Positions 1-12,300 of a stretch of DNA of 64,000 nt are shown here, in pieces. Location: the NCBI GenBank assembly GCA_022496805.1, contig CM040096.1, positions 12,897,501 to 12,961,500 on the forward strand, written 5' to 3'. The DNA comes from Pohlia nutans (Eukaryota > Streptophyta > Bryopsida > Bryales > Mniaceae). Under the pieces are notes generated by a model. It was not told the origin of the DNA, made no database searches, and worked only from the letters and a program-made list of their open reading frames with translations. Within the stretch, counting starts at the first letter, position 1. Every line of letters starts with the position of its first letter. The translations under genes and the position numbers were made by a program.

Positions 1-88
1 TTAGGATCAAAATTTAAAAACTAAATATAATAGACCCTAAAAGAATCTTCGGATTTGAACTTTGGATGACTAAGATATACCCCATTAA

Positions 89-635
89 CCCCTAAATGTC
101 CTCACCTCTCTCCAAATTCTGCAATTTTGCAAAGATGCATTATAAAATGCAACCGAGAGGGGTATTTTGAAATTGATATATGAATAAAAGTTGAACATTA
201 TAAATTTTAGATTCTATCCATACTGTTAGATCTGCTATTGCTATCACTAATATTTTCTTATAAAATTTGAAACTTCAAATTGAAAATTCTATTGTAATTT
301 GATTATGAATAAGATATTGACAATCTGTACATGAAATTTGCTGTGATTGGTTGAAATGTACTACTCTAAGTGTAGTGATTTTTGGAGATTTTTTGGTTGC
401 TTAATTTTATGAATTGACTTTTTAAAGAGCACTTTTACACTGAAATCTTTGAAATTTTGGGTGAATCACTACAACATGAAATGAGGCATAAAAGTTTCAC
501 AAATCACCCCCTTTCTAATTAGATCACACATGAATGAAGCTAACTTCCTATAAAATATATAGTAAAAAATCCACGTTGCAAAATGTCAATGACAGATGTC
601 ATCGTCCACTTTCTAAACTGTTGAACGTTTAGGGG
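89..635. mobile_element. TTAA-type MITE, family B, 547 bp
   Basis: Flanked by TTAA at 85-88 and 636-639. Ends CCCCTAAATGTCC and GAACGTTTAGGGG. It carries the family B body (GCATTATAAAATGCAACC, TAGAAAGGGGGTGATTTGTG-like and TCACTACAACATGAAATGAG blocks), reversed relative to 58265-58833. It appears inserted in one arm of a larger inverted repeat (see findings). Confidence 0.85.
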
Positions 636-639
636 TTAA

Positions 640-2074
640 AAGCTAGGTAGCTTCCAAAAAATCTAGAAGCCCCTTCAAATCTAATTTTAAAATGGTTTAG
701 AGGGCAAAGGCATGACAAATTTGCCGTGCCTTTGAAAAATTTAAACTCGATTTGAAAAGGCCTTTAAACTTCTCGGAAGTTATTTAGCAGTTAATGGGGT
801 GTATATTGGTCATCCAATGTCCAAATCAAGAATTTTTTTGGGTCTATTATATTTTGTTTTAACGTGTAATTCTTATAATAAAAACTTAAATTTCTAATTC
901 CATCTACATAAAAAGACAAGTTTAATATACCGGGCCTGTTTAGGCTCCAATGAGGATGCTCCAAATCCCAGTTTCTACGATTCCCTTCCATCCCTATTAT
1001 CAAGATCTCGTATATGCACAGTAGCAATCTGCTGTGTGCTTTCATGGCATGTGAAATAGCTAGACGTGGAAGGGTGAAGCTTGCCAAGCTTTATATGTTG
1101 TAAAAATCACAAGGCAGGTTGCTACACCGCATAAGGTAGAAGCATCAGAACCTGTTAGGGACCAATTTCAGTCACCTATGCAAGCACCTGTTTCAACTTT
1201 GTGAGTTCCCAATCAAATTATCACAACCATTAGTTGTAGCAGTTTGGTGATCAGTTATGAATGTCAAGTTAGCAAACTGATTGAACTAGAAATGAAAGAC
1301 GAGTATTGGTTCCCCTACTATCATCAATAGTGGTCTATGTAGATTAAGTTTGAAAATTCAGAACAAAATCATACATTGTGACAAAATTTATTAAAAATTG
1401 GGCTTGGTTATTAAACCCAAAGTTTTTATGTGCTGCAATTTTTTATCATTCATGCGTGATCCGATTAGAAAGGGGATGATTTGTGAAAATTATATGTCTC
1501 ATTTCATGCCACACATATTCACCAAAAATTTCTAAGATCTTAGTTCAAAACAAATCAAAAGTGTTCTTGAAAAAATCAACTCATAAAATTAAGCAACCAA
1601 AAAATCTTCAAAAATCACTTCATTTAAAGTATTACATTTCAACCCATCACAACAAATTTCTTTTACAAATTGTCAGTATCTTATTCGTAAGCAAATTGCA
1701 AAAGAATTTTGAATTTTACATTTCAGATTTTATATAATAATATTGGTGATTGCAATCATAGATCTAACCATATGGATAGAATCTAAAATTCATAATGTAC
1801 AATTTTATTCATACATTAAATTCAACGCAACAACGCATTTTTAATAATATAATAATATTAGAAAGGGGATGATTTATGAAATTTCTATGCCTCATTTTAT
1901 GTTGTAGTGATTCACCCAAAATTTCAAAATTGTGTCTACAATCCAAAGGGAACATACAAGTATTTAGAACTTCATATAATTCCTTAAATTGATGCATTTT
2001 AGTTTTTAGAGTGCCAAAAAATGTGAGCTCAACTCGGAGCTCAAGTGCATGCCAAGAGCTGTGAAATAGAGAAC
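640..2074. other. Intergenic, AT-rich, repeat remnants
   Basis: Apart from the family B remnants from 1418 onward and an inverted arm at about 797-870, I see no gene. Short open frames here are spurious. Confidence 0.5.
1418..1960. mobile_element. Family B remnants
   Basis: 1418 to about 1850 is a forward family B body with GATTAGAAAGGGGATGATTT, AAATTAAGCAACCAAAAAAT and CATAATGTACAATTTTATTC but no clean ends. A second partial copy starts near 1857 with the same TAGAAAGGGGATGATTTATG motif. No coding potential. Confidence 0.65.
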
Positions 2075-2486
2075 CCGGGGAGTCCACCCAAAGTTAAGAT
2101 TAGGAATCGCGTGAGTGCGTACTTTTGACCCCCTATGTATATACTAAAAAATCACCTAAAAATTGTAAGAAAAAATATGAAGTTGTTAAACACAATCTAA
2201 TGTTCTTGTTTTATAAATTTCAAAAACTAATCACTTGTAAATGATTTCAAATTGATTTTTGAAACAAAAATCAACACATTTTAGTTCAAAATTCTATCAA
2301 TTTTTTTTTATAAGATTTTAAAACATTCGATCCTGAAATTTATACCAAATGATAGATATATACATAATGAATTAGCACCTAAAAAATCTTAATTTAAAAC
2401 CTATTTCAAGGAAAATTATTGTAGGGGGTATGCTATTAAAACGCACTCACGTGTATTTTTAATCTTAACTTTAAGTGCACTCCCGG
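2075..2486. mobile_element. hAT-like MITE, family G long-TIR copy
   Basis: Ends CCCGGGGAGTCCAC and GTGCACTCCCGG, with further inverted pairing inward (AAAGTTAAGATTAGGAATC against AATCTTAACTTT). ATAGAGAA occurs just outside both ends and is the likely 8-bp duplication. Closely related to 34173-34586. Confidence 0.75.
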
Positions 2487-2583
2487 AGATAGAGAATAAG
2501 TGTAGATGTTAGAATTAAGGCAAATGCGTCATATTCACTAAAATATGCCAATCTAACAACTAAATTTAGTCTATCAGTTTAAC

Positions 2584-3150
2584 CCCTAAACGTTCTCACC
2601 CTTTTCAGATTTGGCAGTTTTCCAAAGATGCATTATAAAATGCAACTAAGAGGGATATTTTCAACTTGATGAATGAATAAAAGTTGTACATTATGAATTT
2701 TAGATTCTATCCATATGGTTAGATTTGTGATTGCTATCACCAATATTTGTGTATAAATTTTCAAACTTAAAATTTAGAGCTCTTTTGTAATATGATTACG
2801 AATAAGATATTGACAATCTAATATTGAATTTTTTTGGAATGGGTTGAAATGTAATACTCTAAGTGTGGTGATTTTTGGAGAATTTTTGTTTGCTTAATTT
2901 TAGTAGTTGACTTTTTCAAGAGCACTTTTAGACTAAAATCTTCGAAATTTAGGGTGGAACACTACAACACGAAATGAGGCATAAAAATTTCACAAATCAT
3001 CCCCTTTCTAATCGGATCACACATGCACGAAGCTATTTTCCCATAAAAGTTTCAGTAAAAAATCCACACTGCAAAAAGTGCATGATGGATGAGAAATCGA
3101 AGTTCAAATCCGTACATCATGCAAAATATGCATGGTTGGGCGGTTAGGGG
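2584..3150. mobile_element. TTAA-type MITE, family B, 567 bp
   Basis: Flanked by TTAA at 2580-2583 and 3151-3154. Ends CCCCTAAACGTTC and GGGCGGTTAGGGG. Full family B body in the same orientation as the copy at 89-635. Confidence 0.85.
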
Positions 3151-3154
3151 TTAA

Positions 3155-4719
3155 GGTGAGGAATACAACATAATAATGATAACGTTGACTAGAAGATCAT
3201 CATAAATAAAAGTATGTTGCCCGGGTACACAACTCCCATATTATAGTAGGGGCATCGGCATTATAACAACTTAGGGACGGCTTTTGTAAAATTTATATCA
3301 AATTATATAAAAATAAAAGGACCAAAAAGTTAGGTGAATATCAAATTTAATAAAATGAGGTGTAGAAAATGTTGGGTTGCATATTTATTAAAAAAAATGC
3401 TCCACAACATATATAAAGAATTGAAACACCTATACATAATTTAAAAATCCATACGAGAAGTTCCCTCCAATTAAAATTAAAAGTCATTGGCAATGTTTTA
3501 TGTATAATAGAAGAATCGTATTTTTTTTATTAAAAAGCCCAAAAATTTGGGTAGTTCGGCTATGCAATATATGATTTGTCTTAACCATTAAATTTACAAG
3601 TTAAGTAATCTTTGAATAATTTTTGTTTAGGTTTAGGTTTAATTTGGGATTGGTATTTATTGTTATTATTCCATCTAAATAGATGATCTACATTGTATCC
3701 AAATCACTATAGGGATCTAGATTCTCCAAGGCTTATACAAGAAGATAAATTTTTTGGTAACCCATTTGTCCACACCTCATCATCCAATAGCCAAAGACCT
3801 GTAGACAAAGCTATTGAATAAGCTATTTGCATTCAAGAGGAAATATCTCAAAGTGCCACCTCTTCACCATTCATGATGGACATTGTTTTATATTTTACCA
3901 AGAACCACTTTAAAATGCATATATAATGTCAAAATCTATGATATTTTCCTTGAATTTTCATATTCATAGTTTCACACTAATACAAAACTTAGGACCCTTA
4001 AATTTATTGTAATCACTACTACACATCTATTTTATCAAATGGTTATGTAATGTAGAGTGCCTTTAAACGGCCCATTTATGTTGTTGTGCTTGGAATTTTT
4101 GAAAATCAAATTGTAGATCATTAAAGATTTGTGAATAAAAATGACAAAGAAAAACATATAAAATGTGGTTTATATGAATTTTGAAAGTGAAAAAACCCAT
4201 TTGTGACATGTAGGTGGTGTTTTTTTAAACCTATTTAAAAGTATCATGAATTACATCTTAGATATCCCAATTTTGCCTACTTGAAAAAACCTCCAATTGA
4301 ATCACAAATGATCAGTTTTAGATTCCTTGGACATTACAAGTGGTCAGATTTAAGTTCCTGAAGTGGTGGTTGTTGAAGGCACCTACAAGATCAGAGCGTA
4401 GTGGACAGTCTTTTTTGGGTCATTCCAACTTTGCTAGTAAAACTTAACACCAGTAGTTCCAAAAATTTATGCAAGAAAAAAGATCATGTGGTGACGAGAC
4501 CCCTCAATTTGGAAACCAGAAGCTGTCATGTACAGACTACAATGCCTGAACAACTCTGTCACTGACATTCTACAAAGAATATCAAAAGTTCTTTTTGAGT
4601 GACAGGGCAAAGTTCAAGTGACCCATTTTACTTTCCTTGAGCTACATAAGAAATTTCTCAAAAGAATGAAAGGAAATTTGTGAAAGCGACCCTCAAAAAT
4701 GAGAAAATCTGCATGATGT
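3155..4719. other. Intergenic, nothing recognised
   Basis: AT-rich sequence without convincing coding, RNA or clean transposon signals. Confidence 0.5.
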
Positions 4720-4723
4720 TTAA

Positions 4724-5263
4724 CCCTTTAACGTCCCGATTCAACATCGATTTCAAAGATTCGTTATAAATTGTTTGATAAAAAATAAAAATGGAGTTGA
4801 TGTACAAAGCTAAGTTATAAAGGTCAATGTGAAGATCACATCTGTATGGTTAAATTCATCATATATTTTATTAGTAATTTTTAATTACTTTAGCAAGGTC
4901 TTCTCTTGAAATTCTATTTAAAATCCCAAATTAACACAATTTTTTTAAAAAAATATTGTAATGAAATTGGAATAACATGCATTACAAGATGATATGGTTT
5001 CTATTATTTGATTCTACTTATTTTGGAAAATCATGCTTAAGGTCTCACTTTTTGAACTAAGAATGAAACTTGACATAAACCAATTGTGTTGTTTTTAAAA
5101 AAATCACAATATCTTATTTTGAAGATCTATACTGTATAAATGATAGTCAACTAGCATAAGAACCAAGAGAAATTTGGATGAATGAAAAACTGTACAGGAT
5201 GTAATGTTGAAAAAGGTTGCAATCTATTTGTCGTCCATTATATGGATGCAGGCGCGTTAAGGG
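4724..5263. mobile_element. TTAA-type MITE, 540-bp family, copy 1
   Basis: Flanked by TTAA at 4720-4723 and 5264-5267. Ends CCCTTTAACGTCCCG and GCGCGTTAAGGG. Exactly the same length, 540 bp, as the nested copy at 62539-63078 and alike throughout. Confidence 0.9.
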
Positions 5264-6207
5264 TTAAGACACTGTGATCATAAGATTACCAAGAGTGTTT
5301 CTAACTATTAAAACCAACAAAATAATCATGTACCCATTACCCAAAGGTGTTTATGAAACAAGGTTATATTTTTAAATAAAAATAAAAATTGTGGGTTCTT
5401 TTGGAGCTCTGCTGATTTATCCCTCCAGGACACTAAAGTTTGGCTCCTTGCAAGAAAATGTGAGGAAATTGCACACCTAAGCAGGCCATGATATTATGCT
5501 GTTGTGGAAGAAATAATGTTGACGTGAACCTCTCAATCAATCCAAGGCATACTTAACCGTATTTGATTTGTACAAAGGATTGAAAGGCCAGCCAACAAAA
5601 CAAAGCATAGTTTCATGCATTGCTTATGCTGTACCATAGAAGGCAAAATCATGTTATTTTCAACTACAACTTCATACAGTAGTGAATAGCCACACTTTGT
5701 ACTAATGCCGTAACTCATATGAACGCAATTTAGAATGACATTTGGAACATCATTGAAATCTTGTTTTAACCTTGGAGATCGTTTTAACGGGTTAGAACAA
5801 CGTACATTCTAATGTCATTCCAACGTGTCAAAACATCGTTTCAATGTCGTTTTATTGCATTTTAGAACAATGTCATTCTTATAGTGTCGAACGTTCTAAT
5901 CACCTACTCTCACTTGTGGTATGTATCTATACATTAAGGAAGATAGTTTGTTTGTTTTGTTTTGTATGTTACGTTGAGATCTCTCAGACTATGTGCTCGC
6001 CAGACGAGTTCTTGATATCGTTCGAAGCTCTTGACGAGAAGGGATGGACCAAAGTTGTTTCATAGCTTTAGGACCTAGGGTGTGGACTTTTAATCGAATT
6101 TTGTCATCATTAATTGAATTAAATCATAGATAAACAAATAAAAGATAAAAACATGGCTGAATCACAGGCTAGGGTCACACTAAGGAAACAATACCTAATA
6201 TGTATTA

Positions 6208-6341
6208 TCAAAATATTCTAACGTTCCAACACCCAAAAGCATTATCTACAACAATATGTTCTAAAATGTTAGATTGTTGTAGATAAGGTTGCTTTTAAAA
6301 ACATTGATGCTTTTAGGTGTTGGAACGTTAGTATATTTTGA
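6208..6341. mobile_element. 134-bp hairpin element
   Basis: Arms of about 35 nt pair almost perfectly (CTAACGTTCCAACACCCAAA against the reverse complement at 6307-6331), and a second inner stem TTATCTACAACAAT / ATTGTTGTAGATAA lies inside. It could be a MITE; an RNA copy would form a long stem. Confidence 0.7.
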
Positions 6342-6750
6342 GAATATATACGCCTATATGACAGAGAGGGCATCGTGTGCGACACTTTGTTGAGTGGTTG
6401 AGCAAGACTGTAAGCATGATCCAGTCATGGCGGGCAAGCATCTGGCGTACCTGAACGTCTGACCGGGGGCAGGCAACTACCTGGCCGCGAGATGCTCTTG
6501 GGGCAGGGCATGTAAGAATTAGCAGCAACATCCAGCAAGCCTCAATGAGATCAGTTTCACTGTAAATTACTTTTAAGCAGCAGGAGGTACTGAAGTGCTG
6601 TACTTTGTTGTAAGTCTGTACTTGAGAGTTCTGTACTTTAGGTACAGCCTAGCTGACTGTGTCTTACTATGATAATATGACAATCCCATGATGTGACAAC
6701 CGTTTTGTGCATCACGAAACTCCCGTGGTCCCCTCTCATTCCAAGCTTAA

Positions 6751-7011
6751 CCCCTAAAAACGAGGTTGCCCCTGTTCATACGGTGCGCATACATGGAAAA
6801 AGATTCGCATACATGTGACGTTTATTGTAGCATAATGTGTCAGTTTTTTTATCAGCCTTATAAGAACTAAACCTTAATTCAGAACCCATGCAAATGCACA
6901 TCTCCCATTTCACCACTTTATGAAAATACACTTGTTTTCAGCAGCCTCATACTGAACGAATACAAAAAACAGTACGGTACACCACATTGAGCTTGTTGCA
7001 TGCATTAGGGG
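6751..7011. mobile_element. TTAA-type element, 261 bp
   Basis: Flanked by TTAA at 6747-6750 and 7012-7015. Ends CCCCTAAAAACG and TGCATTAGGGG; only the first seven bases pair, so it is a weaker member of the group. Confidence 0.55.
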
Positions 7012-8521
7012 TTAATTCGCTGCTTATTGAAGAGGCAGATGATGGTGACATTTTGACTTGGAACCAAGCCTTTAGATATCACGCAGCCCTGTACTTTGTC
7101 TCCCACTAGATGGGAAGGATCCCGGAAGTGGCAGACGTTCACTTACTCTCCCTAGTAAGTTCAATGAAAAAAGGTAAAAATAATGTGAAGGCCGACTTGC
7201 CTCCATGTCATGTCAAGTTTCATGGCATCAATCCCGTTTATGTATCAAGACCTTTTTCGGTAATCTCGTCTAATGTTTGGGAACGAAGCTAATTAGTTTG
7301 ATCACGGCAGGGAGGTCGGAGAGCAGCAGCGAGGAAGCAGCGGAAGTAAGTTAAGGCTGGTACGTCCAGTACAAGAGGTCCTGTACAACAGTACGTGAAC
7401 GTCCGCATCTACATTGGCAAGGGAATCAGGTAAAGCTGAAGCTCTGGTGAATTGGTGATCGATTACGTAGTCAGTGCCAGTGATATTTTTTTCAACATTT
7501 TAGGCTGCAGTGCAAGTTGCAATCTTCAAGGAGTTGCAATAATCCATAATCTAGATGAAACATGCAAAATATCCAATTTCAAACATGTACTTTCATTCAA
7601 AATGCAGTGATATGTCATCCTTTACCAGCGACTTTGGCATTATATTCATATAATCCATTTTTGAAATTTTCCATTATAATTTATATTAAATATTAGATTT
7701 CAAAAATCCATTTTTGAATAATATCACAACTAGAGCAGGTACTTAGAATGACATTTTTACATAACATGCTAAATCAACATTGAAGTGTTGTTCCAGATGA
7801 GTTGTTCAAACCACATTTTAATGCTGTTATGGATGTGATTCTGAATTGCTCTACCCACTTGTGTATATTTTGTATAGCAATTTTGCAATAAATCGCCCCC
7901 CCCAAAAAAACACTGGTCAGTGCATGTGGAGGTCCATCTCCTTGTCGGTTGGGTAGAATTCCAGTGCCCCAGAGTACGTAAGCCAGAACATGCACTACAG
8001 AGTACAGACCTGCTGCTGAGCTTGATGATCGATGTCCGTAGACGTTGACACCGTAAGAAACGATGCCATTTCCATTACTCCATGCCACTTTCACTTTATT
8101 TATTTTTGTGTTAACACTCAGTAACAAAACTGAGACTGTGACACTGCTACATATGTCACCAGTTCACCACATTATTGCCTTTCATCTGGCAATATGCCAA
8201 ACCTGAATCCATCAAAAGGATTTCCTGGATGTTTCCACATGCTCACTGCTCCTGCCACGTTCAAATGGCCAAAATTGGCCACTTCCATATTCAAATAATT
8301 CTATTTAGGAAGTTTCAAAGAACTTGGTAACAGTACATTCTGAAGCTTCATAGAAGTTCACAATAAGGAAGGTTCACGGAAGTTCACAATAAGTTCACAA
8401 AAAAAGGGAAAAAGAAAAAGAAAACAATTCTTAGGTACTACTACGATCGTACACTGTGTGCTGCCCTTAGCAACTTAGCAAAGTAACTCAAATAACGTCA
8501 CAGGTTGTTAACCAGCATTTA

Positions 8522-8567
8522 GGGCCTCTTTACTCACGGCTTCTCGCCCTCTAGTGTAAAAAGGCCC
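8522..8567. mobile_element. 46-bp Tourist-like micro-element
   Basis: TTA on both sides (8519-8521 and 8568-8570). Ends GGGCCTCTTTACTC and AGTGTAAAAAGGCCC, resembling the ends of the 536-bp element at 61738-62273. Probably an internally deleted remnant. Confidence 0.55.
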
Positions 8568-8682
8568 TTAGGAACCATAATCAGTTGTTATAGCTACTAT
8601 ATTTCCCTATTGTTGCTAACAAATGTAGCAAACATTGTATGATCTTAGTAATGTGTTTACACTAATACACGTAGAAACACAT

Positions 8683-8878
8683 GTAAGAGCAGGTGGTTAA
8701 TCTAGAACGATGTTATTCTAGAATTATGCACGGTAGAACGATTGATTAGAACGTCGTCGTTTCGACGCATTGAAACATCAGAATATTTTTCTAACGCATT
8801 AGAATGACGTGGTTACCATGACATCCCAATGTCGTTCTTAATCAAGTTGTTCTGAATTGATCTCTCCACTTGTGAAAA
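8683..8878. mobile_element. GTCGTTCT-motif element
   Basis: Begins AGAGCAGGTGGTTAATCTAG and ends GATCTCTCCACTTGTG. It contains many TAGAACGA/TCGTTCTA motifs. Similar material at 5720-5900 and 7735-7866 ends the same way (CTACCCACTTGTG, CTACTCTCACTTGTG), so this is a dispersed repeat with unclear ends. Confidence 0.45.
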
Positions 8879-9239
8879 GTTCATCTTCACCGGTTCATTT
8901 TGAAGAGTAGAAATTATGTGTTTTGGAAGTTAGCTTCCAAAGTGCACTTTCTAGATTGAGTTCAGGCTCAGAAGGGTTAATGAAGCTTACCTGCAGTAGG
9001 TGAGTTGAATGAGCACTGGGTATTAATACGTTCAATGCATCGATCGTCGATCATTCAAGCTGCCTGACTCGATCACTGTATGTTGTAGAACTTCAAGCTC
9101 AAGAGTCGGTAGGTCATCACATTCGATTTTTCAACGCTGCAGCTCCATTGCATACATTGCGGCTCCGAATTCTGCAGTTGCAGTGGGTGATGATCTACAG
9201 CACAAAACATTGGAGCGCGGAGCCTGTGCTTTCTTACTG

Positions 9240-9331
9240 GTAAGATCTCCCACTTTCCAAATATATGGACTTTTGTGCGTAACATTTTAGGAGGAGCATA
9301 CATATATTAATTCTATATGATTTTTGTGCAG
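9240..9331 (+). other. Possible leader intron of the CAX gene
   Basis: A donor-like CTG|GTAAGA at 9240 and a pyrimidine-rich acceptor TTTTTGTGCAG ending at 9331 would remove 92 nt just upstream of the CAX start codon at 9361. This rests on splice-site appearance only; transcript data would decide. Confidence 0.35.
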
Positions 9332-9360
9332 GTTTTTGTGTGTGATCGGGTGGAGTTCAC

Positions 9361-12300
9361 ATGGCGATGACGAAGACTGGGAACGCAGCGTACGAGAAGT
9401 CCATGGCGGATTTGGCTCCGTCTCTGCCCACGCTGTGTCTGCCGAGTGTATGGCACAAGTTTGTGGACAGCACCAAGAATGTGCTGTTTGGGACTCTGTT
9501 GAATGTGTTGCTTGTGGCTATACCTTTGGCGCTCCTTAGCAAGTACCTCCAAATCGGAAACGTAAGCAAGCTACACAACAATCTTTGTCTACATGGTTTT
9601 GAAGAAAGCTAGACTGTTCACCACACTTACAGTATTTTAGCTCATGTCTTTCTTAATTTGACTGTGATTTTGAATTGAAGAATGACTCATTAACTTCTAT
9701 GTATTGTAAATATTTCATGCGGCCTTCAACTGTTGCAAAGGGATCGATGATCAACGCACCGTGTCAATGAAAAAGCAGTTTGAATTGAATGGACTTTGTG
9801 TGTCTGCAGGCGTGGGTGTTCATGCTGAGTTTGATAGGAATCGTTCCACTGGCTGAACGGCTGGGATTCGTAACAGAGTGAGCTCCTGTTCTTTCTCCAC
9901 AACATTATTTATCATTCAAGCTAGCTTTGACCATGCATAATTTTGAAGTGGTAATCGACGCTCACCAACATATATGCCTGCAGCCTTGTGAAAAATTCAT
10001 TGTTTTTCTGATTCAAGTGATGAATTTGATTCTTTACGTGCAGGCAATTGGCGTACTTCACAGGTCCTACAGGTACTGATCTTTCGGCTAGCTATGCTCA
10101 GGAGTTTAGACTACAACAGTTAATTTCATGCTATGTACTGTAATTATCGATCTCAAGTGAGCACTTACTTTCTTTCTTAAAAACTGAGCTGACTAGGAAC
10201 ATAACATTCTTCCGAAGTTTTAAATTCTGAACACCCTCGTAATTAAGCCACGAAAAGGAATGATGTGGAGCTATTAATAATAAATGATCTGGTCACAGAT
10301 CCACCTAGCTATCACTAAAACCATTGTATCTTTTGCATCCGAACTCCGAATCGAATGAGACTAGAATCATTAGAAAGCTAACTTGATTCTCTATCTTTCT
10401 GTAGTTGGATCAAGGACGATATGTATTGTTGAATGGATGATGTGTGTGTGTGATCGAACGTGCAGAGAATAATGATTTGGTCACAGAATCACTAGAACCA
10501 TTGTATCTTTTAATTTGTTTCTGAACTCCGAATGGGATGAGACTAGAATCATTAGAAAGCAAACTGGATTCTCTATCTTTCTGTTAGTAGTTGGATCAAG
10601 CAGGAATATTGTTGAATGGATGGCTTATGTGTGTGCAGTGGGAGGGCTGTTGAATGCGACATTCGGGAACGCAACGGAGATGATCATCTGTGTGTTCGCG
10701 CTGCGGAACGGCATGACAAGAGTGGTGCAACTGTCGCTGCTGGGGTCCATTCTGTCGAACATGCTGCTGGTGCTGGGATGCGCGTTTGTGTGCGGAGGGC
10801 TGGCCAACCGCAAGAAGAAGACGGAGCTGAAGTTCGACAAGGCGGCGGCGCACTTGAATTCCAGCTTGCTGTTGATGGCCGTGCTGTGCATGCTGTTCCC
10901 GGCCGCGCTCCACGCCACCCGCACTGAGCTGCATAAAGGCAAGTCGGAGCTCGTGCTGTCACGCGTCACGAGCGCCGTCATGCTCGTAGCGTACACAGGC
11001 TACATTTTCTTCCAACTCTCCAATCCTTCCCCGCCTCTTCGTGAATCTGAGGTAACTCACTACAACAGCAACTTTATTATTACTGCATCCTCATATCCAT
11101 CAACGTTTAATAAACCGTTGAAAGCGCATTCTCCAGACCTTTCCAACGGTATATTATACGCCTCCTAATTTCAAAAATTGCACTTGCAGCTCCTAATTTC
11201 AAAAATTGTAGTTGCAGTGAGCAAATGAAGATTCTGCACATGTTTTACATATATCTGCAGTCTAAAGTGATCTAAAAACTGCAAATATTTTACACATATT
11301 TTACATCTACAGTCCATATATTTTATTATAGCATGATATCCATTTATTACTTAAAGTAAGTCTAGGCATATTATATATAGTTGATAGCGCATTTTGGAGA
11401 CCTTTCCAAATTTCGACAGTATACTATAATTTATACCCCTCCTAATTCCAAAAAATGCATTCACAGTGAGCAAATGAAGATTCTGTACATGTTTTATATA
11501 TATCTACAGTCTCTAAGGTGGTCTAAAAACTACATTATATGACAAACTTGTTTTTACCAAGTTTTCTTATAGTGCCACTTCCATCACCTCATCCAACCCC
11601 TCAAGAACCAAGAACCAAGAAGCCCAAATTGAACCTCATGTTTCTTTTTTAAGTAGTTTTTAGAAAATCCTATATATGTCATGGACTTCCTTTTGTTCAA
11701 ATTTCTTTTTCTTTTGGACCAACATACACAATGTTCTTCAATGATAAAATTTGGTTCCATATATGACTGTTTGAATTTGTCATTTGAAAACCATGAATCC
11801 TTGGTCCTTTAGGGATTAAATGGTGATAGTTATTAAATCCACTGTAATTTTTTTATGTCACTTTTGGTAAAATTTTCATACAATTATGTACAGTGAAAAA
11901 CTTACATCTAGACCTGTCTAAGTTATCGAAGAAAAAATCTGTTGTGCATGTCGTTTTTTGGCATTCTGAAAAGCAACCATTTTGGCCTCTAATGAGTGTT
12001 GGAATATATTAACACGACGCTCTATAATTACATATTAACGCTCCATGCAACAGTGAGAGTCCAGAGTACGTAGTCATATATGATTCCATTCTCCCCTGCA
12101 CAGTCACAGACTGAAAAAGTTGTATGGAAAAAGGTGCAGATATATATATGCATTCCATGCACACTGAAAAAGTTGTACATATGAAAAAGCAGTTAGTAGA
12201 TGTACGTCCAAGATCTGACAGAGTCTGAAGGAGAGGATTGCATCCCGCCAATAACCGGTCCTCAACTGGTTAATAAAATTAAGTACTGTATAAAATTAAT

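Larger units (their letters stand above)
7016..9239. other. Upstream region of CAX
   Basis: Contains the micro-element at 8522-8567 and GTCGTTCT-motif repeats at 7735-7866 and 8683-8878. The last few hundred bases before 9240 may hold the CAX promoter and first non-coding exon; no certain TATA box was picked. Confidence 0.45.

Noticed and set aside
1483..1737. 84-codon frame
   Set aside because: Lies wholly within a family B repeat remnant; other copies of the repeat do not keep the frame open.
10596..10996. Several minus-strand and alternate frames over the large CAX exon
   Set aside because: Shadows of the GC-rich coding exon; only the + frame matches a known protein and splices consistently.
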